From: CAYUWG01 sp964448285
GTDB taxonomy: Bacteria > Bacteroidota > Ignavibacteria > SZUA-365
Assembly (NCBI GenBank): GCA_964448285.1
Contig: CAYUWG010000011.1
Location: forward strand, 21,035 to 85,034
Length of the DNA: 64,000 nucleotides
Reading direction: 5' to 3'
This document shows positions 1 through 7,790 of this stretch, piece after piece. The notes under the pieces are model-generated. The model worked only from the letters and a program-made list of their open reading frames with translations. It was not told the DNA's origin and made no database searches. Positions within the stretch are counted from its first letter, which is position 1. Every line of letters starts with the position of its first letter. The position numbers and the translations under genes are program-made.

Positions 1-110
1 CCGACCTCAGCGTTCAGTTGATCACGCATTGCGCGGCACAACGCAAGCGAAGCATTTCCGACTCCGCCGTTGATCGGGTAGAATTCATATGTCAGAAGAA
101 GGACGCGCAT
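1..110 (-). CDS. Glycosyltransferase family 4-like protein, N-terminal part only
   Basis: Reading right to left from the ATG at 110 there is an open frame that runs off the window edge. It encodes about 36 residues starting M-R-V-L-L-L-T-Y-E-F-Y-P, followed by N-G-G-V-G-N-A-S. This hydrophobic strand followed by a glycine-rich turn is typical of the N-terminal Rossmann fold of GT4 (GT-B fold) glycosyltransferases that build surface polysaccharides. The start codon directly abuts the stop of the upstream flippase gene (TGA then ATG with no gap), which points to translational coupling in the same operon. Only the first fraction of the protein is visible, so donor and acceptor cannot be inferred. 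The family call is inferred from the N-terminal signature and the flippase neighbour. Confidence 0.7.
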   Translation of the reverse strand, partial: MRVLLLTYEFYPINGGVGNASLALCRAMRDQLNAEV

Positions 111-1385
111 TCAATGGTGAACTTCGCGATTTCGCTCTTTCAGATAAACAGCCCATGCGCTCGCAAACACGCACAACTCCGTGAGCAAAACGGAAAGAGC
201 CATTCCATCGTGACGGCCATCGTAATATCCGACGGCAACAACAGTCACGAGTAAACCAAGAGCGCTGCAACGAAACGTGATGCGCGACCACGTTCGATCG
301 TGACCATACCCGATAAGATAGAGGTTTGCGTAGATCATAACGCCCGCTGTGATAAGCGGAAGAAAAGAAAATAGGCGAAACGTCGGAACGCTCGAATGAA
401 ATGAATCACCGAGAAGTGCGAGTACGATTGGCTCTGCAAAAGAGAACATAACAGCGGTGCAGAGCATCGCAACGAAAAGGAAGCCTCGACCCGCGCGTTG
501 GAGCAGTTGATCCGCAGAGTGACGGTCACGCTCTCGCATCGCTGAGAGCTTCGGAAGGACTGACTGCACCGCGGTGTTGAACAGACCCGTCACCGCTCGC
601 GCTATGCGTTCGACACCGCCATATAATCCGACAACGAATGGCGACGTGAATGCACCGAGCAGAACCACAGTGCTTGTCGTGTAGAGACTGATCGCGACCC
701 ACGAACGGAACACGGCAAACCCTTCAATGAGGAATGTTCGAATCTCTTCGAACGACGGCCTCTTTGGTTTGAGATGCTCTTCATGCATTTCAATGGTAAG
801 AGCAATACTGCCGATTACGATTTGAACGAGCGCATAGACGAGTGGCACGAAAACGTAGTCTTGCGCTTCGTGGATGAAGAGAAGGAGACCGCCAAGCGAT
901 AGCACACGCACGAAGGTTAATACGATCGCAAATCGCTGAATCTTTTCGAAACCCGTGAAGAGAAATTCACTGAGCAGATTCGTTCCAATGACACCCATGA
1001 ACGTGAATAAAAACAGAGGCACTTCACTCCGGAGCGAAGGAACGAGGAACAACACACACGTGAAGACAACCAGACAGAGAACGAACAGCAAAGCCTTTGC
1101 CCCATAGACCACTCCAAGATATCGATTGATCCATTGAACGCTTTCCCTGTTGCGCGCGATTTCTCTTGGAGCGACGTAAAGCAATCCATAATCCGTGACA
1201 AGGACAACGTATTGAACAACCGCTTGCGCGAACACGACGAGTCCGAACTTTTCCACGCCCAGCACTCGAACGAGATAGGGAACGGTGACAAGGGGAATCG
1301 CTAAGGAAAGAATCTGCGCAGCGAATGAACTAAGGATGTTGCCCGTCAGAGAAGGTCGCCACATGTGATTGCGAGACATTCTCAA
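111..1385 (-). CDS. Polysaccharide/O-antigen flippase (Wzx-like, MATE/MOP superfamily)
   Basis: The 424-residue product is almost entirely hydrophobic, with about a dozen membrane spans. Its start, N-I-L-S-S-F-A-A-Q followed by P-L-V-T-V-P-Y-L-V-R-V-L-G, is the classic first helix of the RfbX/Wzx polysaccharide exporters. These inner-membrane proteins flip undecaprenyl-linked oligosaccharide units to the periplasm. The start overlaps the stop of the amine oxidase-like gene by 4 bp (ATGA arrangement), and the stop abuts the start of a GT4 glycosyltransferase, so it lies inside a tightly coupled polysaccharide operon. Length matches the family (about 400-500 residues). The transported glycan cannot be determined from sequence. 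Confidence 0.9.
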   Translation of the reverse strand: MRMSRNHMWRPSLTGNILSSFAAQILSLAIPLVTVPYLVRVLGVEKFGLVVFAQAVVQYVVLVTDYGLLYVAPREIARNRESVQWINRYLGVVYGAKALLFVLCLVVFTCVLFLVPSLRSEVPLFLFTFMGVIGTNLLSEFLFTGFEKIQRFAIVLTFVRVLSLGGLLLFIHEAQDYVFVPLVYALVQIVIGSIALTIEMHEEHLKPKRPSFEEIRTFLIEGFAVFRSWVAISLYTTSTVVLLGAFTSPFVVGLYGGVERIARAVTGLFNTAVQSVLPKLSAMRERDRHSADQLLQRAGRGFLFVAMLCTAVMFSFAEPIVLALLGDSFHSSVPTFRLFSFLPLITAGVMIYANLYLIGYGHDRTWSRITFRCSALGLLVTVVAVGYYDGRHDGMALSVLLTELCVFASAWAVYLKERNREVHH

Positions 1386-2728
1386 AGCGGTCGGCGGAGT
1401 TTGCGGTCATGTGCCGCATCGGAGACGCGTGTTGAAACGAAGCGCTCGCCTGCGACGAGTCCTTCCCGAATCGATTCCGCGATGCCTTGAAAATGCCAGC
1501 GACCGTACCTGCCGATTTGCTGAATGTCGTACTGTGCGAGGAGTTCGAGCGATTCTTCCACCCATCGCGATTCCGGATAACGCCAAGTGTAAGCAACGTC
1601 AATCCATGTCGGATCGGCCACGAGCACATCACCGATGAATCCCCAGTCCTGCAACTCTTCGATCATCGAAGTCCATCGTGCTGAAAGTGCCGGACTATCC
1701 GGTTTTTCTCCGTAGCGATATGCTGTCTCAACGTAAATCGAAACTGTTTCATCACGCTTGTCTGAAGGCAGAAAATTTGGTTCGACGTTACTGTAAAATC
1801 CGACGCGGTGAAAACCGCTTTTACTTTGTGGAACATAAAGCCAATGGTACGATGGACACCGTGGGCCTTTGATTGCGCCGAGATTGAGTACTAGTACCGA
1901 GGTGCATGGATCGGGCGCCGATGCGGTATCCAATCCCGTTAGCTCGATCATTCTATTGAGAGGGAGAGTCGAAAGCAAGGCGCGATAAGGTTGAGACGAC
2001 CCATCGGCGAATGTTATCCTTTTTGCTTTAACGTCAATGTGCTCTATTTGCTTTCCATACTCGATTCTCGATCGTGAAGCCAATGATTGAATGGCAGAGC
2101 CAAGCCCGTTCTCAGGATAAACGAATCGAACATTGTATCCGGCATCGATGAACTCACCACGAAATCCTGCCTGCACCGCTTCACGATCTAAGGGTGATTT
2201 GTACTGATCCTGCGGACTGATGTGGTGGTAGAAGCCGGCAGTGTAGCGTTCATGAAACGGGAAGAAGAACAAGTCACAGAGCGTTCTTCCGAAGACCTTG
2301 AGCAACATATCGCTCATGGTCTTCGGCTGACCGGGTGGTGGATTGAGTATCTCCTCAAGAGCGTCACGACGAAGTTCTTCCGGAAGCTTATGAAGATGGT
2401 ATTGAAGCGGGTAGGGAACGTACAGGTCGAGCTGAGGCAAATACACCGCAGATATCCTCTCGTACTCCTTAAGCCTTGTTACCGCAGCAAGAACGGCGAG
2501 CGACGCAGTGCTGCCACCGAAGATCCAGTGCCCTCCGCCTGTTTCGAAACGAAAGTCATCCTCGGCTGGGGCGCGCTGATGTCTCCTCGTGGACTCACCT
2601 TCGTGCAGATAATATGACGTGCAAATTCCACCGGGCGTCTGCGCTGATTCGAACGCCTTCAGTCCGCTTGCGAAAGATGCTGCAACTCCGGTTACACCTG
2701 CACCGAGTATGAATACACCATCGCTCAC
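1382..2728 (-). CDS. FAD-dependent amine oxidase/protoporphyrinogen oxidase-like protein
   Basis: This is a 448-residue soluble protein. Residues 5-30 carry a dinucleotide-binding Rossmann start (F-I-L-G-A-G-V-T-G) and a G-G-I-C turn, as in flavin amine oxidases and UDP-galactopyranose mutase-like enzymes. A further G-G-G-H-W-I-F-G segment near residue 65 resembles the conserved part of NAD(P)-binding protoporphyrinogen-oxidase-like proteins found in surface sugar loci. The gene overlaps its neighbours by 4 bp on both sides (plug protein upstream, flippase downstream), so it is co-translated with polysaccharide export genes. A role in making or modifying a nucleotide sugar or lipid-linked glycan is the best inference. 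A haem-pathway role is less likely from context. The exact substrate is unknown. Confidence 0.75.
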   Translation of the reverse strand: MSDGVFILGAGVTGVAASFASGLKAFESAQTPGGICTSYYLHEGESTRRHQRAPAEDDFRFETGGGHWIFGGSTASLAVLAAVTRLKEYERISAVYLPQLDLYVPYPLQYHLHKLPEELRRDALEEILNPPPGQPKTMSDMLLKVFGRTLCDLFFFPFHERYTAGFYHHISPQDQYKSPLDREAVQAGFRGEFIDAGYNVRFVYPENGLGSAIQSLASRSRIEYGKQIEHIDVKAKRITFADGSSQPYRALLSTLPLNRMIELTGLDTASAPDPCTSVLVLNLGAIKGPRCPSYHWLYVPQSKSGFHRVGFYSNVEPNFLPSDKRDETVSIYVETAYRYGEKPDSPALSARWTSMIEELQDWGFIGDVLVADPTWIDVAYTWRYPESRWVEESLELLAQYDIQQIGRYGRWHFQGIAESIREGLVAGERFVSTRVSDAAHDRKLRRPL

Positions 2729-4053
2729 CGGACATCAACCGAATAACGCCGGGTAAACCCGACAGCTTGCGTGAAGCCTCCGTACTGTGGATCGGTGTAG
2801 TACACAATGGCCCAATACTCATTCGATGTTTCCCAGAAATTATTCTCAAGCTCTATCCAGTTCGCGGAAGAGACGAATCGTTTTTCGTGATCGTATTGCC
2901 CGGTGACATACTGGTAATCGTGAAAGCCACGGAACAGATATTTCTCCAGCTTATAGCTTTTCGATTTTGAATCATAGACCATCTTGTCCTCAAGTTGAGG
3001 GTCCCACTGGTTGAACTGCCCTGCAACGAACACGTCCCGGTTTTGCAGTTGATCGAGGAGCAGTTCGAAGCGCACACATAAGTAGTCCGCATCCCACGCA
3101 CCCACAGTAGAAAGTTGACAAGCGCCAAAGAGGATCATCTGGTCGCTTCCGTACTTCATTCGTGACTGGTCAGGTCCTTCCGGTCTCAGTGCAACGTAGC
3201 CTGTGGGATACTGTGTTGGACTGCGAAGGTCGAGAAACCGATATCCGTTTCCGGGCGCCATGTTGAGATAGGTGAACGTTTTCTCGCTGCGGCCCAAACC
3301 GTCGAACCGTGTATTGGACTCGAAGCGGTCCGTTGTCACCCGGTATGAATCGAAGATGTGACGGTTCTTATAGAAATCCACCGTTGTGACGTAGTCCGCG
3401 ATCAATCCGTCCGGAACATTCAATCGAAGGTCGAGACGGTGAACGCGATTTGCGGGCGGTGCGAACTCGGACCAGTAATCATTCTGTACGGAGAGATCAA
3501 GTGCGAGGCGGTTGTCGATGACGATGAACCGTCCGGATGCATACGCCTTCGAGTGATCATATTCATCGACAATCTCGAAGAGCCAATTGCCTGAGTGGAG
3601 GAAACGCACGAATGGGTGTTCGGGAGAAGGAAAGGAGTTTAGAAAGCGCCACGTCACTTGCTTCGCGGATTCCTGAGCTTTCTGGTAAAAGAGCGAACGC
3701 GAGTAGGTGTAAAAATCATCGCGAAAAAACGGGTCATCATCGATGTTCCAATTCATGTCACAATGATAGAAGCGAATCGCCAGTCTCGGCGGCGTGCGTT
3801 CGTTAACATCGAACTGGATGGTAATGTGCGGGTACCGCAGAGAGTCGTCGGTGAACCCTCTACGCACGATGACGGGGAGATTCGTTTGTTCGTTGCCGCC
3901 ATAGACAAGCAAACCGCGGATGAACGGAAGTGCTTGGCATTCCTCCTGTCCGGAAACAGACAGAGGAATCATCACCATTACCAGAAATATAATGGCGAAA
4001 GAAAGCCTGGTTTTCTTATCGTGGTAAAGGAGCGTGTAGGTCAGCGATAACAT
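2725..4053 (-). CDS. Type IX secretion system plug protein (DUF5103-like)
   Basis: A 442-residue exported protein with a basic stretch and a hydrophobic signal segment (about residues 14-35). The mature part is beta-rich and aromatic. It contains the features I associate with the DUF5103 plug family: I-R-F-Y-H-C-D-M-N-W near residue 92, an R-F-E-L-L-L-D-Q segment, and V-F-V-A-G-Q-F-N-Q-W, an early-set/carbohydrate-binding-like strand, near residue 340. In this family the plug closes the periplasmic side of the SprA outer-membrane translocon when no cargo is engaged. The annotated start lies 38 bp inside the end of the M28 peptidase gene; a later Met (around 3981) would leave almost no signal n-region, so the long start is preferred. 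It overlaps the amine oxidase-like gene by 4 bp. Confidence 0.8.
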   Translation of the reverse strand: MLSLTYTLLYHDKKTRLSFAIIFLVMVMIPLSVSGQEECQALPFIRGLLVYGGNEQTNLPVIVRRGFTDDSLRYPHITIQFDVNERTPPRLAIRFYHCDMNWNIDDDPFFRDDFYTYSRSLFYQKAQESAKQVTWRFLNSFPSPEHPFVRFLHSGNWLFEIVDEYDHSKAYASGRFIVIDNRLALDLSVQNDYWSEFAPPANRVHRLDLRLNVPDGLIADYVTTVDFYKNRHIFDSYRVTTDRFESNTRFDGLGRSEKTFTYLNMAPGNGYRFLDLRSPTQYPTGYVALRPEGPDQSRMKYGSDQMILFGACQLSTVGAWDADYLCVRFELLLDQLQNRDVFVAGQFNQWDPQLEDKMVYDSKSKSYKLEKYLFRGFHDYQYVTGQYDHEKRFVSSANWIELENNFWETSNEYWAIVYYTDPQYGGFTQAVGFTRRYSVDVR

Positions 4054-5389
4054 AGCACATCACAGCCAGTGCGGCCGCACAAAGATTGAGATCCTTTCTA
4101 TCGATTTTGTCCACGGTATCGGCATCGGTATGATGATACCAAAAATAGCGATCGCCAGCGACACGTAATCCCATCCCGGGTACGCCTTTACGCATGAGCG
4201 TTCCGATATCAGCGCCGCCGCCGCCTTTCGTGATTTCATGAGCCTCGATAGGTTGAAGTAAACTTCCAACAGCCTTAACGATGGCATACGCACTATCACT
4301 ACCACCGAATCCAAATCCCAAAGGTTTGAAAGTGCCTGCATCCGCTTCAATGGCCAAGGTGTGTTTATCTATCTGGTTTTTCACACTGTCGGCATAAGTC
4401 GTCGCGCCTCGCAGTCCGTTTTCCTCGTTAGTCCAGAGAACAAGGCGAATCGTTCTCTTCGGACGCAGGCCTAACGTATGAATGAGTCGAAGAGCCTGCC
4501 ATGCTGCAACACAACTCCCGGCATCGTCGTGCGCACCTTGTCCGACATCCCATGAATCGATATGCCCGCCGGCCACGACGACCTGGTCGGGAAACTCCGA
4601 GCCAACGATCTCTGCGATAACGTTTCGCGAAAGAGCATCCGGCTCGGTGCGCGCCTCCATCGAAAGATGCACCACGATTTTTTCCCCGCGTTCCTGCATG
4701 CGAGCAAGCATGGCTGCATCTTCCGACGTGATCGCGGCATGTGGGATTTTCGCAATAGAATCGTTGTATCGCATCGCTCCCGTATGGGGTGTTTGCATTG
4801 AAAAAGTGCCCACCGAACGAATCAGGCTTGCTACAGCGCCATGCCGCGCGGCACTGATCGCGCCGATACTGCGATACTGAACCGTTTCACCATAGGTTGT
4901 GAACGGTACGTTATATAAGACGATCTTTCCCTTCACTTCGGCTGATCGACGGCTGAGTTCATCGAAATCTCGCACAACGATCACTTCGGCCTTCACGCCG
5001 CCATGAGGTGTTGCGATACTTCCGCCAAGTCCGAGAAGTGGAAGGTTCTTCCCCCTGGGTTCGAGCAGTGTGAGTTGTTCCTTCCCACGAACCCATTTGG
5101 GAACGAGAACCGGTTGCCCGGTCACGTTTTGAAGTCCGTCACTTTTTAGTCTTTCTAAAATCCAATCGATTGCTTTTTCGAGGTTTTCGCTTCCACTGAA
5201 TCTGTGCCCGAAACGGTCACACAGTTCTTCTAACCGTCCAAATGCGACGGAATCAGATAATGCAGCCTCAATGATTTGCGTTGAAATTCCACGATACCGA
5301 AGCAGGATTGTCGATGAATCGGACTGAGCATTCGCATTGCTCAGGATGCAAACAGCGATGAGGAGAAGGGAGGATAGGTTTTTGAACAT
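4016..5389 (-). CDS. Exported M28-family zinc peptidase (carboxypeptidase Q-like)
   Basis: A 457-residue protein with a clear signal peptide (residues 1-21, ending N-A-N-A-Q). A PA-like insert (about 115-245) splits the peptidase fold, as in plasma glutamate carboxypeptidase. Metal and catalytic residues are visible: G-G-H-I-D-S-W-D (His276, Asp278), A-H-D-D-A-G (Asp288), W-T-N-E-E-N-G (Glu322/323) and a C-terminal Y-H-H-T-D-A-D-T. All expected ligands of an M28 di-zinc site appear present, so it should be an active periplasmic or secreted aminopeptidase or dipeptidase. It is the first gene of the minus-strand operon running to the window start, and it overlaps the plug-protein gene by 38 bp. 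Confidence 0.9.
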   Translation of the reverse strand: MFKNLSSLLLIAVCILSNANAQSDSSTILLRYRGISTQIIEAALSDSVAFGRLEELCDRFGHRFSGSENLEKAIDWILERLKSDGLQNVTGQPVLVPKWVRGKEQLTLLEPRGKNLPLLGLGGSIATPHGGVKAEVIVVRDFDELSRRSAEVKGKIVLYNVPFTTYGETVQYRSIGAISAARHGAVASLIRSVGTFSMQTPHTGAMRYNDSIAKIPHAAITSEDAAMLARMQERGEKIVVHLSMEARTEPDALSRNVIAEIVGSEFPDQVVVAGGHIDSWDVGQGAHDDAGSCVAAWQALRLIHTLGLRPKRTIRLVLWTNEENGLRGATTYADSVKNQIDKHTLAIEADAGTFKPLGFGFGGSDSAYAIVKAVGSLLQPIEAHEITKGGGGADIGTLMRKGVPGMGLRVAGDRYFWYHHTDADTVDKIDRKDLNLCAAALAVMCYVIADLHAPLPR

Positions 5390-5517
5390 GTGTTGTCTTT
5401 GTTAAAAAGTTCGAAAAACATAGCCTTTTTCAACAATCATCCAAAAACGGATTACTTCTCTCTTCCATTCGTTATGGACAAAAGCAAGAAAAAAATTTGG
5501 AATTCTTGAAAAAATCC

Positions 5518-5546
5518 TTGACTGAAACGAAGAAGTCCTGTATTAT
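5518..5546 (+). promoter_or_regulatory. Sigma-70-type promoter for the tandem small-protein locus
   Basis: TTGACT at 5518-5523 and TATTAT at 5541-5546 are separated by exactly 17 bp. That is five of six consensus bases at both the -35 and the -10 box, with an AT-rich stretch immediately upstream. Transcription would start near 5552-5554, just before a strongly structured region and about 550 bp before the first downstream gene. It is among the best sigma-70-like promoters I could see in the window. Whether this lineage uses E. coli-like boxes is an assumption. Confidence 0.65.
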
Positions 5547-5552
5547 GCAACC

Positions 5553-5720
5553 CCAAATCTTCAAGCCCAGCTTGTTCTGGTGCCAGATGCCCACGGTAAA
5601 CAAGAACAAGACGAAGATTTAAACACGAAAAACATAGCATCCCTCCCAAGGCTCAAACGCCTGAAGTCTTGCTCATTGAAATCGGATTCGCCGATTTGAG
5701 CGGAGGGTTCCCGCCGGAAA
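5553..5720 (+). ncRNA. Candidate structured RNA or leader (unassigned family)
   Basis: Immediately after the promoter there is dense secondary structure. AAATCTTC (5555-5562) pairs perfectly with GAAGATTT (5613-5620). Inside it CTTGTTCT (5571-5578) pairs perfectly with AGAACAAG (5603-5610). Further on, CCCTCC (5641-5646) pairs with GGAGGG (5702-5707) and encloses the perfect hairpin AAATCGG-ATTCG-CCGATTT (5679-5697). The two domains together span about 165 nt, similar in size to 6S RNA or a large riboswitch. I cannot match it to a named family and see no uridine-rich terminator at its end. It could be a free small RNA, a cis-regulatory leader of the genes at 6105 and 6544, or both. Confidence 0.45.
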
Positions 5721-6104
5721 ATCAAAGCAACGTGATGATTTACCGACAATCGTGTTTCAATCTCTCACAGTCTTCGAACAGACCGAAGGAGGCGATTGTC
5801 ATTTCAGGTAGTTCCCGCTCGCCAGAGAGAACGTATTGGAGGAGGATAAGCATTGATCGTCAGGACTATTGCACCACGATGGTGACGGGAGTTATAGTCT
5901 ATCTGCGACGAACCCTACCAACACGCCATTGCCCAATCACTGATGTCCCACAACGAAGGAGGATGCTTTCGGCACACCAACAATTCGATGAAGTCCAAGC
6001 ATGTAACCGGAGGGTCCGCTTGGAGTGCTGCTGACCTGCGTACCGAGGAGGTGTACACAGGAAAATCCATTCACAATCTCAAAATCCCATACATGGAGAC
6101 AACT

Positions 6105-6503
6105 ATGGAAACAGTTGAATTGAAAAAGACAGTCAGCCAGAGTGTTGACAGTCCAGTCGCACGTCCGGAGATCAAGGAACGCAAGCGTCCGATGTTCACC
6201 GGCAATGAGAACCATGACATTTCGTTGGCGGACGCCAGTGAACTGACACGCAACTTCCGCAGCAAGGCAGACAAGGACGCCATCAAGGGTGGCTTCTTCG
6301 GGCTTGCAGCGATGCAACAACTCCTCGATCAGGAAGGCGTCGTCGGATTGCGCTACTACTACGCGCAGGAAGCCGACGGTCGTCCCGTCCTCGTGCTCGT
6401 TGGAGTCGATGCCAATGGAAACGATCTGGTGGATGGTTTCCTCCTCGAGCGTTCGGTTCCGTGTCCGCCGTTCTGCGGGTGGTTCAACTCGCTGAACAGC
6501 TAA
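6105..6503 (+). CDS. Small CPPFC-motif protein, tandem copy 1 (unknown function)
   Basis: 132 residues, no signal peptide or membrane span. The N-terminal third is polar and charged (residues 1-33), followed by a compact domain: N-H-D-I-S-L-A-D-A-S (36-45), a helix rich in Gly/Phe/Leu (61-75), G-L-R-Y-Y-Y-A (81-87), V-L-V-L-V-G-V-D-A-N-G-N-D (95-107), and a C-terminal pair of cysteines in C-P-P-F-C (120-124). The layout recalls an uncharacterised Bacteroidota family with an N-terminal H-x-I-S/T-L motif and a C-terminal C-P-P-x-C, but I cannot name it. The start is set at ATG 6105, because the stretch TGGAGACAAC just upstream is conserved before both copies and supplies a GGAG ribosome site; an in-frame ATG at 6093 would put that site inside the gene. 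Copy 2 follows after 40 bp. Confidence 0.85.
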   Translation: METVELKKTVSQSVDSPVARPEIKERKRPMFTGNENHDISLADASELTRNFRSKADKDAIKGGFFGLAAMQQLLDQEGVVGLRYYYAQEADGRPVLVLVGVDANGNDLVDGFLLERSVPCPPFCGWFNSLNS

Positions 6504-6543
6504 ACCAACTCACTCACTTAACAAACAACCTTTGGAGACAACA

Positions 6544-6942
6544 ATGGAAACAGTTGAATTGAAAAAGACAGTTGACGCGAGCGTTGACAGTCCAGTCGCA
6601 CGTCCGGAGATCAAAGAGCGCAAGCGCCCGATGTTCACCGGCAATGAGAACCACGACATTTCGTTGGCGGACGCCAGTGATTTGACGCGCAACTTCCGCA
6701 GCAAGGCAGGGAAGGACGCCATCAAAGGCGGTTTCTTCGGTCTTGCCGCGTTGCAACAGCTCCTCGACCAGGAAGGCGTCGTCGGATTGCGCTACTATTA
6801 TGCGCAAGAAGCCGATGGTCGTCCCGTCCTCGTGCTCGTTGGAGTCGATGCCAATGGAAACGATCTGGTGGATGGTTTCCTTCTCGAGCGTTCGGTTCCG
6901 TGTCCGCCGTTCTGCGGATGGTTCAACTCGCTGAACAGCTAA
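6544..6942 (+). CDS. Small CPPFC-motif protein, tandem copy 2 (unknown function)
   Basis: 132 residues, differing from copy 1 at only five positions (S11D, Q12A, E46D, D56G, M70L), while many third-codon positions differ. So the duplication is not brand new and the protein is under constraint. The C-P-P-F-C motif (120-124) and the central V-G-V-D-A-N-G-N-D strand-turn are unchanged. The conserved TGGAGACAAC ribosome site sits directly before ATG 6544; the in-frame TTG at 6532 is the position that is ATG in copy 1, which argues that the inner ATG is the true start in both. It is followed 17 bp later by a 121-bp self-complementary element. Paired close cysteines suggest metal binding or a disulfide, but no activity can be assigned. 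Confidence 0.85.
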   Translation: METVELKKTVDASVDSPVARPEIKERKRPMFTGNENHDISLADASDLTRNFRSKAGKDAIKGGFFGLAALQQLLDQEGVVGLRYYYAQEADGRPVLVLVGVDANGNDLVDGFLLERSVPCPPFCGWFNSLNS

Positions 6943-6959
6943 ACCCTCTCGTTTAGTTA

Positions 6960-7080
6960 TCGGGCGCACGCTGCGCCTTTGTGAATGGAGTGAGCTTTGA
7001 TATATTCACCCGACCATTAGGCCTGGTGATGATCGAACAAATCTTATTCTCACCTCGACACAAGGCCGGTGTGCGCCCGA
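6960..7080. repeat. 121-bp end-to-end inverted repeat (MITE-like or structured RNA element)
   Basis: The outer arms TCGGGCGCAC (6960-6969) and GTGCGCCCGA (7071-7080) are perfectly complementary. The pairing continues inward: GCCTTTGTG (6975-6983) with CACAAGGC (7059-7066, one bulge), GAGTGAG (6988-6994) with CTCACCTC (7049-7056, one bulge), TTTGAT with ATCGAA, and TTCACC with GGTGA around a short apex near AGGCCT. Almost the whole element can therefore form a single hairpin. There is no uridine run typical of an intrinsic terminator. It may be a miniature inverted-repeat element, a REP-like sequence, or the processed 3' end of the tandem-gene transcript. Confidence 0.6.
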
Positions 7081-7115
7081 TTCTTTTACCCTCCCCTATC
7101 ACACCGCGGTAAACC

Positions 7116-7790
7116 GTGGAAGATCTTTTCTACCAGTATTTTTATCGAACTGCAACACTTACGGCGATCATCGCTTTCGCCACAGGTTCCTTCATCTATC
7201 GCACGCTCTCGAAGGACCTGAAAGTTCTTCTTGCGCTTCTCGGGGCGTCCTTCTTGTTCGAAGTATTCGCTTTCTATTATGGGTATGTTCTGAAACAACC
7301 GAACGTGCAGCTCTTTCGCGTTTACACGATCATCGAGTTCACGTTTCTTGTCGTGATGCTATATCTCTGGCAGACGAAATCCGTGATGAAGAAAGTCCTT
7401 CTCTGGAGTCTTCCTGTGTTTCTCATGATATGGGCTGTGGCGAACATCACGACAACGGAGCCGACGCACTTCGACAGTCTCGTCCTAACCGTGGAGAGCA
7501 TCATCGTTGTTGCAATTGCCGTTTATGCATTGGTGGAGTTATTGCGGGAAGCGACGAACCTCCTCATCTATTATCCTCGATTCTGGGTCATCTCGTCGCT
7601 GATCATCTATTTCTCCGGAAACATCCTTGTCTTCGCCATCGGAACGATGTTCCTGAGCGGAGAAGCGGGGAAAATTCTATGGGCAATCCATACGATGCTC
7701 AATATCGTCCATAATCTCTGTTTTGCCTGGGCCTTCATATGCCACAAGAAATACTCGTCGGAATTGTCGCTGTCTCAGTCGTCCTTCTGA
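7116..7790 (+). CDS. Multi-pass inner-membrane protein coupled to a histidine kinase
   Basis: 224 residues with about seven hydrophobic helices and short polar loops, starting at GTG 7116. No enzymatic motif is visible. The last 52 bp overlap the start of the hybrid histidine kinase in another frame, so the two are almost certainly co-translated. In Bacteroidota, similar seven-span proteins of unknown function often precede kinases that have little sensor region of their own, so this protein may be the membrane sensor partner. That is an inference from gene order. The start is preceded by no strong ribosome site, and the 121-bp inverted repeat ends 35 bp upstream. Confidence 0.8.
   Translation: MEDLFYQYFYRTATLTAIIAFATGSFIYRTLSKDLKVLLALLGASFLFEVFAFYYGYVLKQPNVQLFRVYTIIEFTFLVVMLYLWQTKSVMKKVLLWSLPVFLMIWAVANITTTEPTHFDSLVLTVESIIVVAIAVYALVELLREATNLLIYYPRFWVISSLIIYFSGNILVFAIGTMFLSGEAGKILWAIHTMLNIVHNLCFAWAFICHKKYSSELSLSQSSF

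Larger units (their letters stand above)
5390..6104. other. 715-bp region without a supported protein gene
   Basis: Between the M28 peptidase start and the first tandem small-protein gene there is no open frame with convincing coding character. The short frames on both strands lack family resemblance and ribosome sites. The left end must hold the promoter of the minus-strand peptidase operon. The middle holds a strong plus-strand promoter and a structured candidate RNA, listed separately. The right part contains several GGAGG-like strings (around 5838-5845, 5957-5962, 6010 and 6046) and a perfect small hairpin, CACCA-CGA-TGGTG, around 5872-5884. It most likely forms a long untranslated leader of the tandem genes. 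Confidence 0.55.

Noticed and set aside
5668..6034. Open frame of 121 residues inside the long leader
   Set aside because: Its codons coincide with perfectly paired RNA stems, it has no domain resemblance, and its start has no ribosome site. Leader RNA is the simpler reading.
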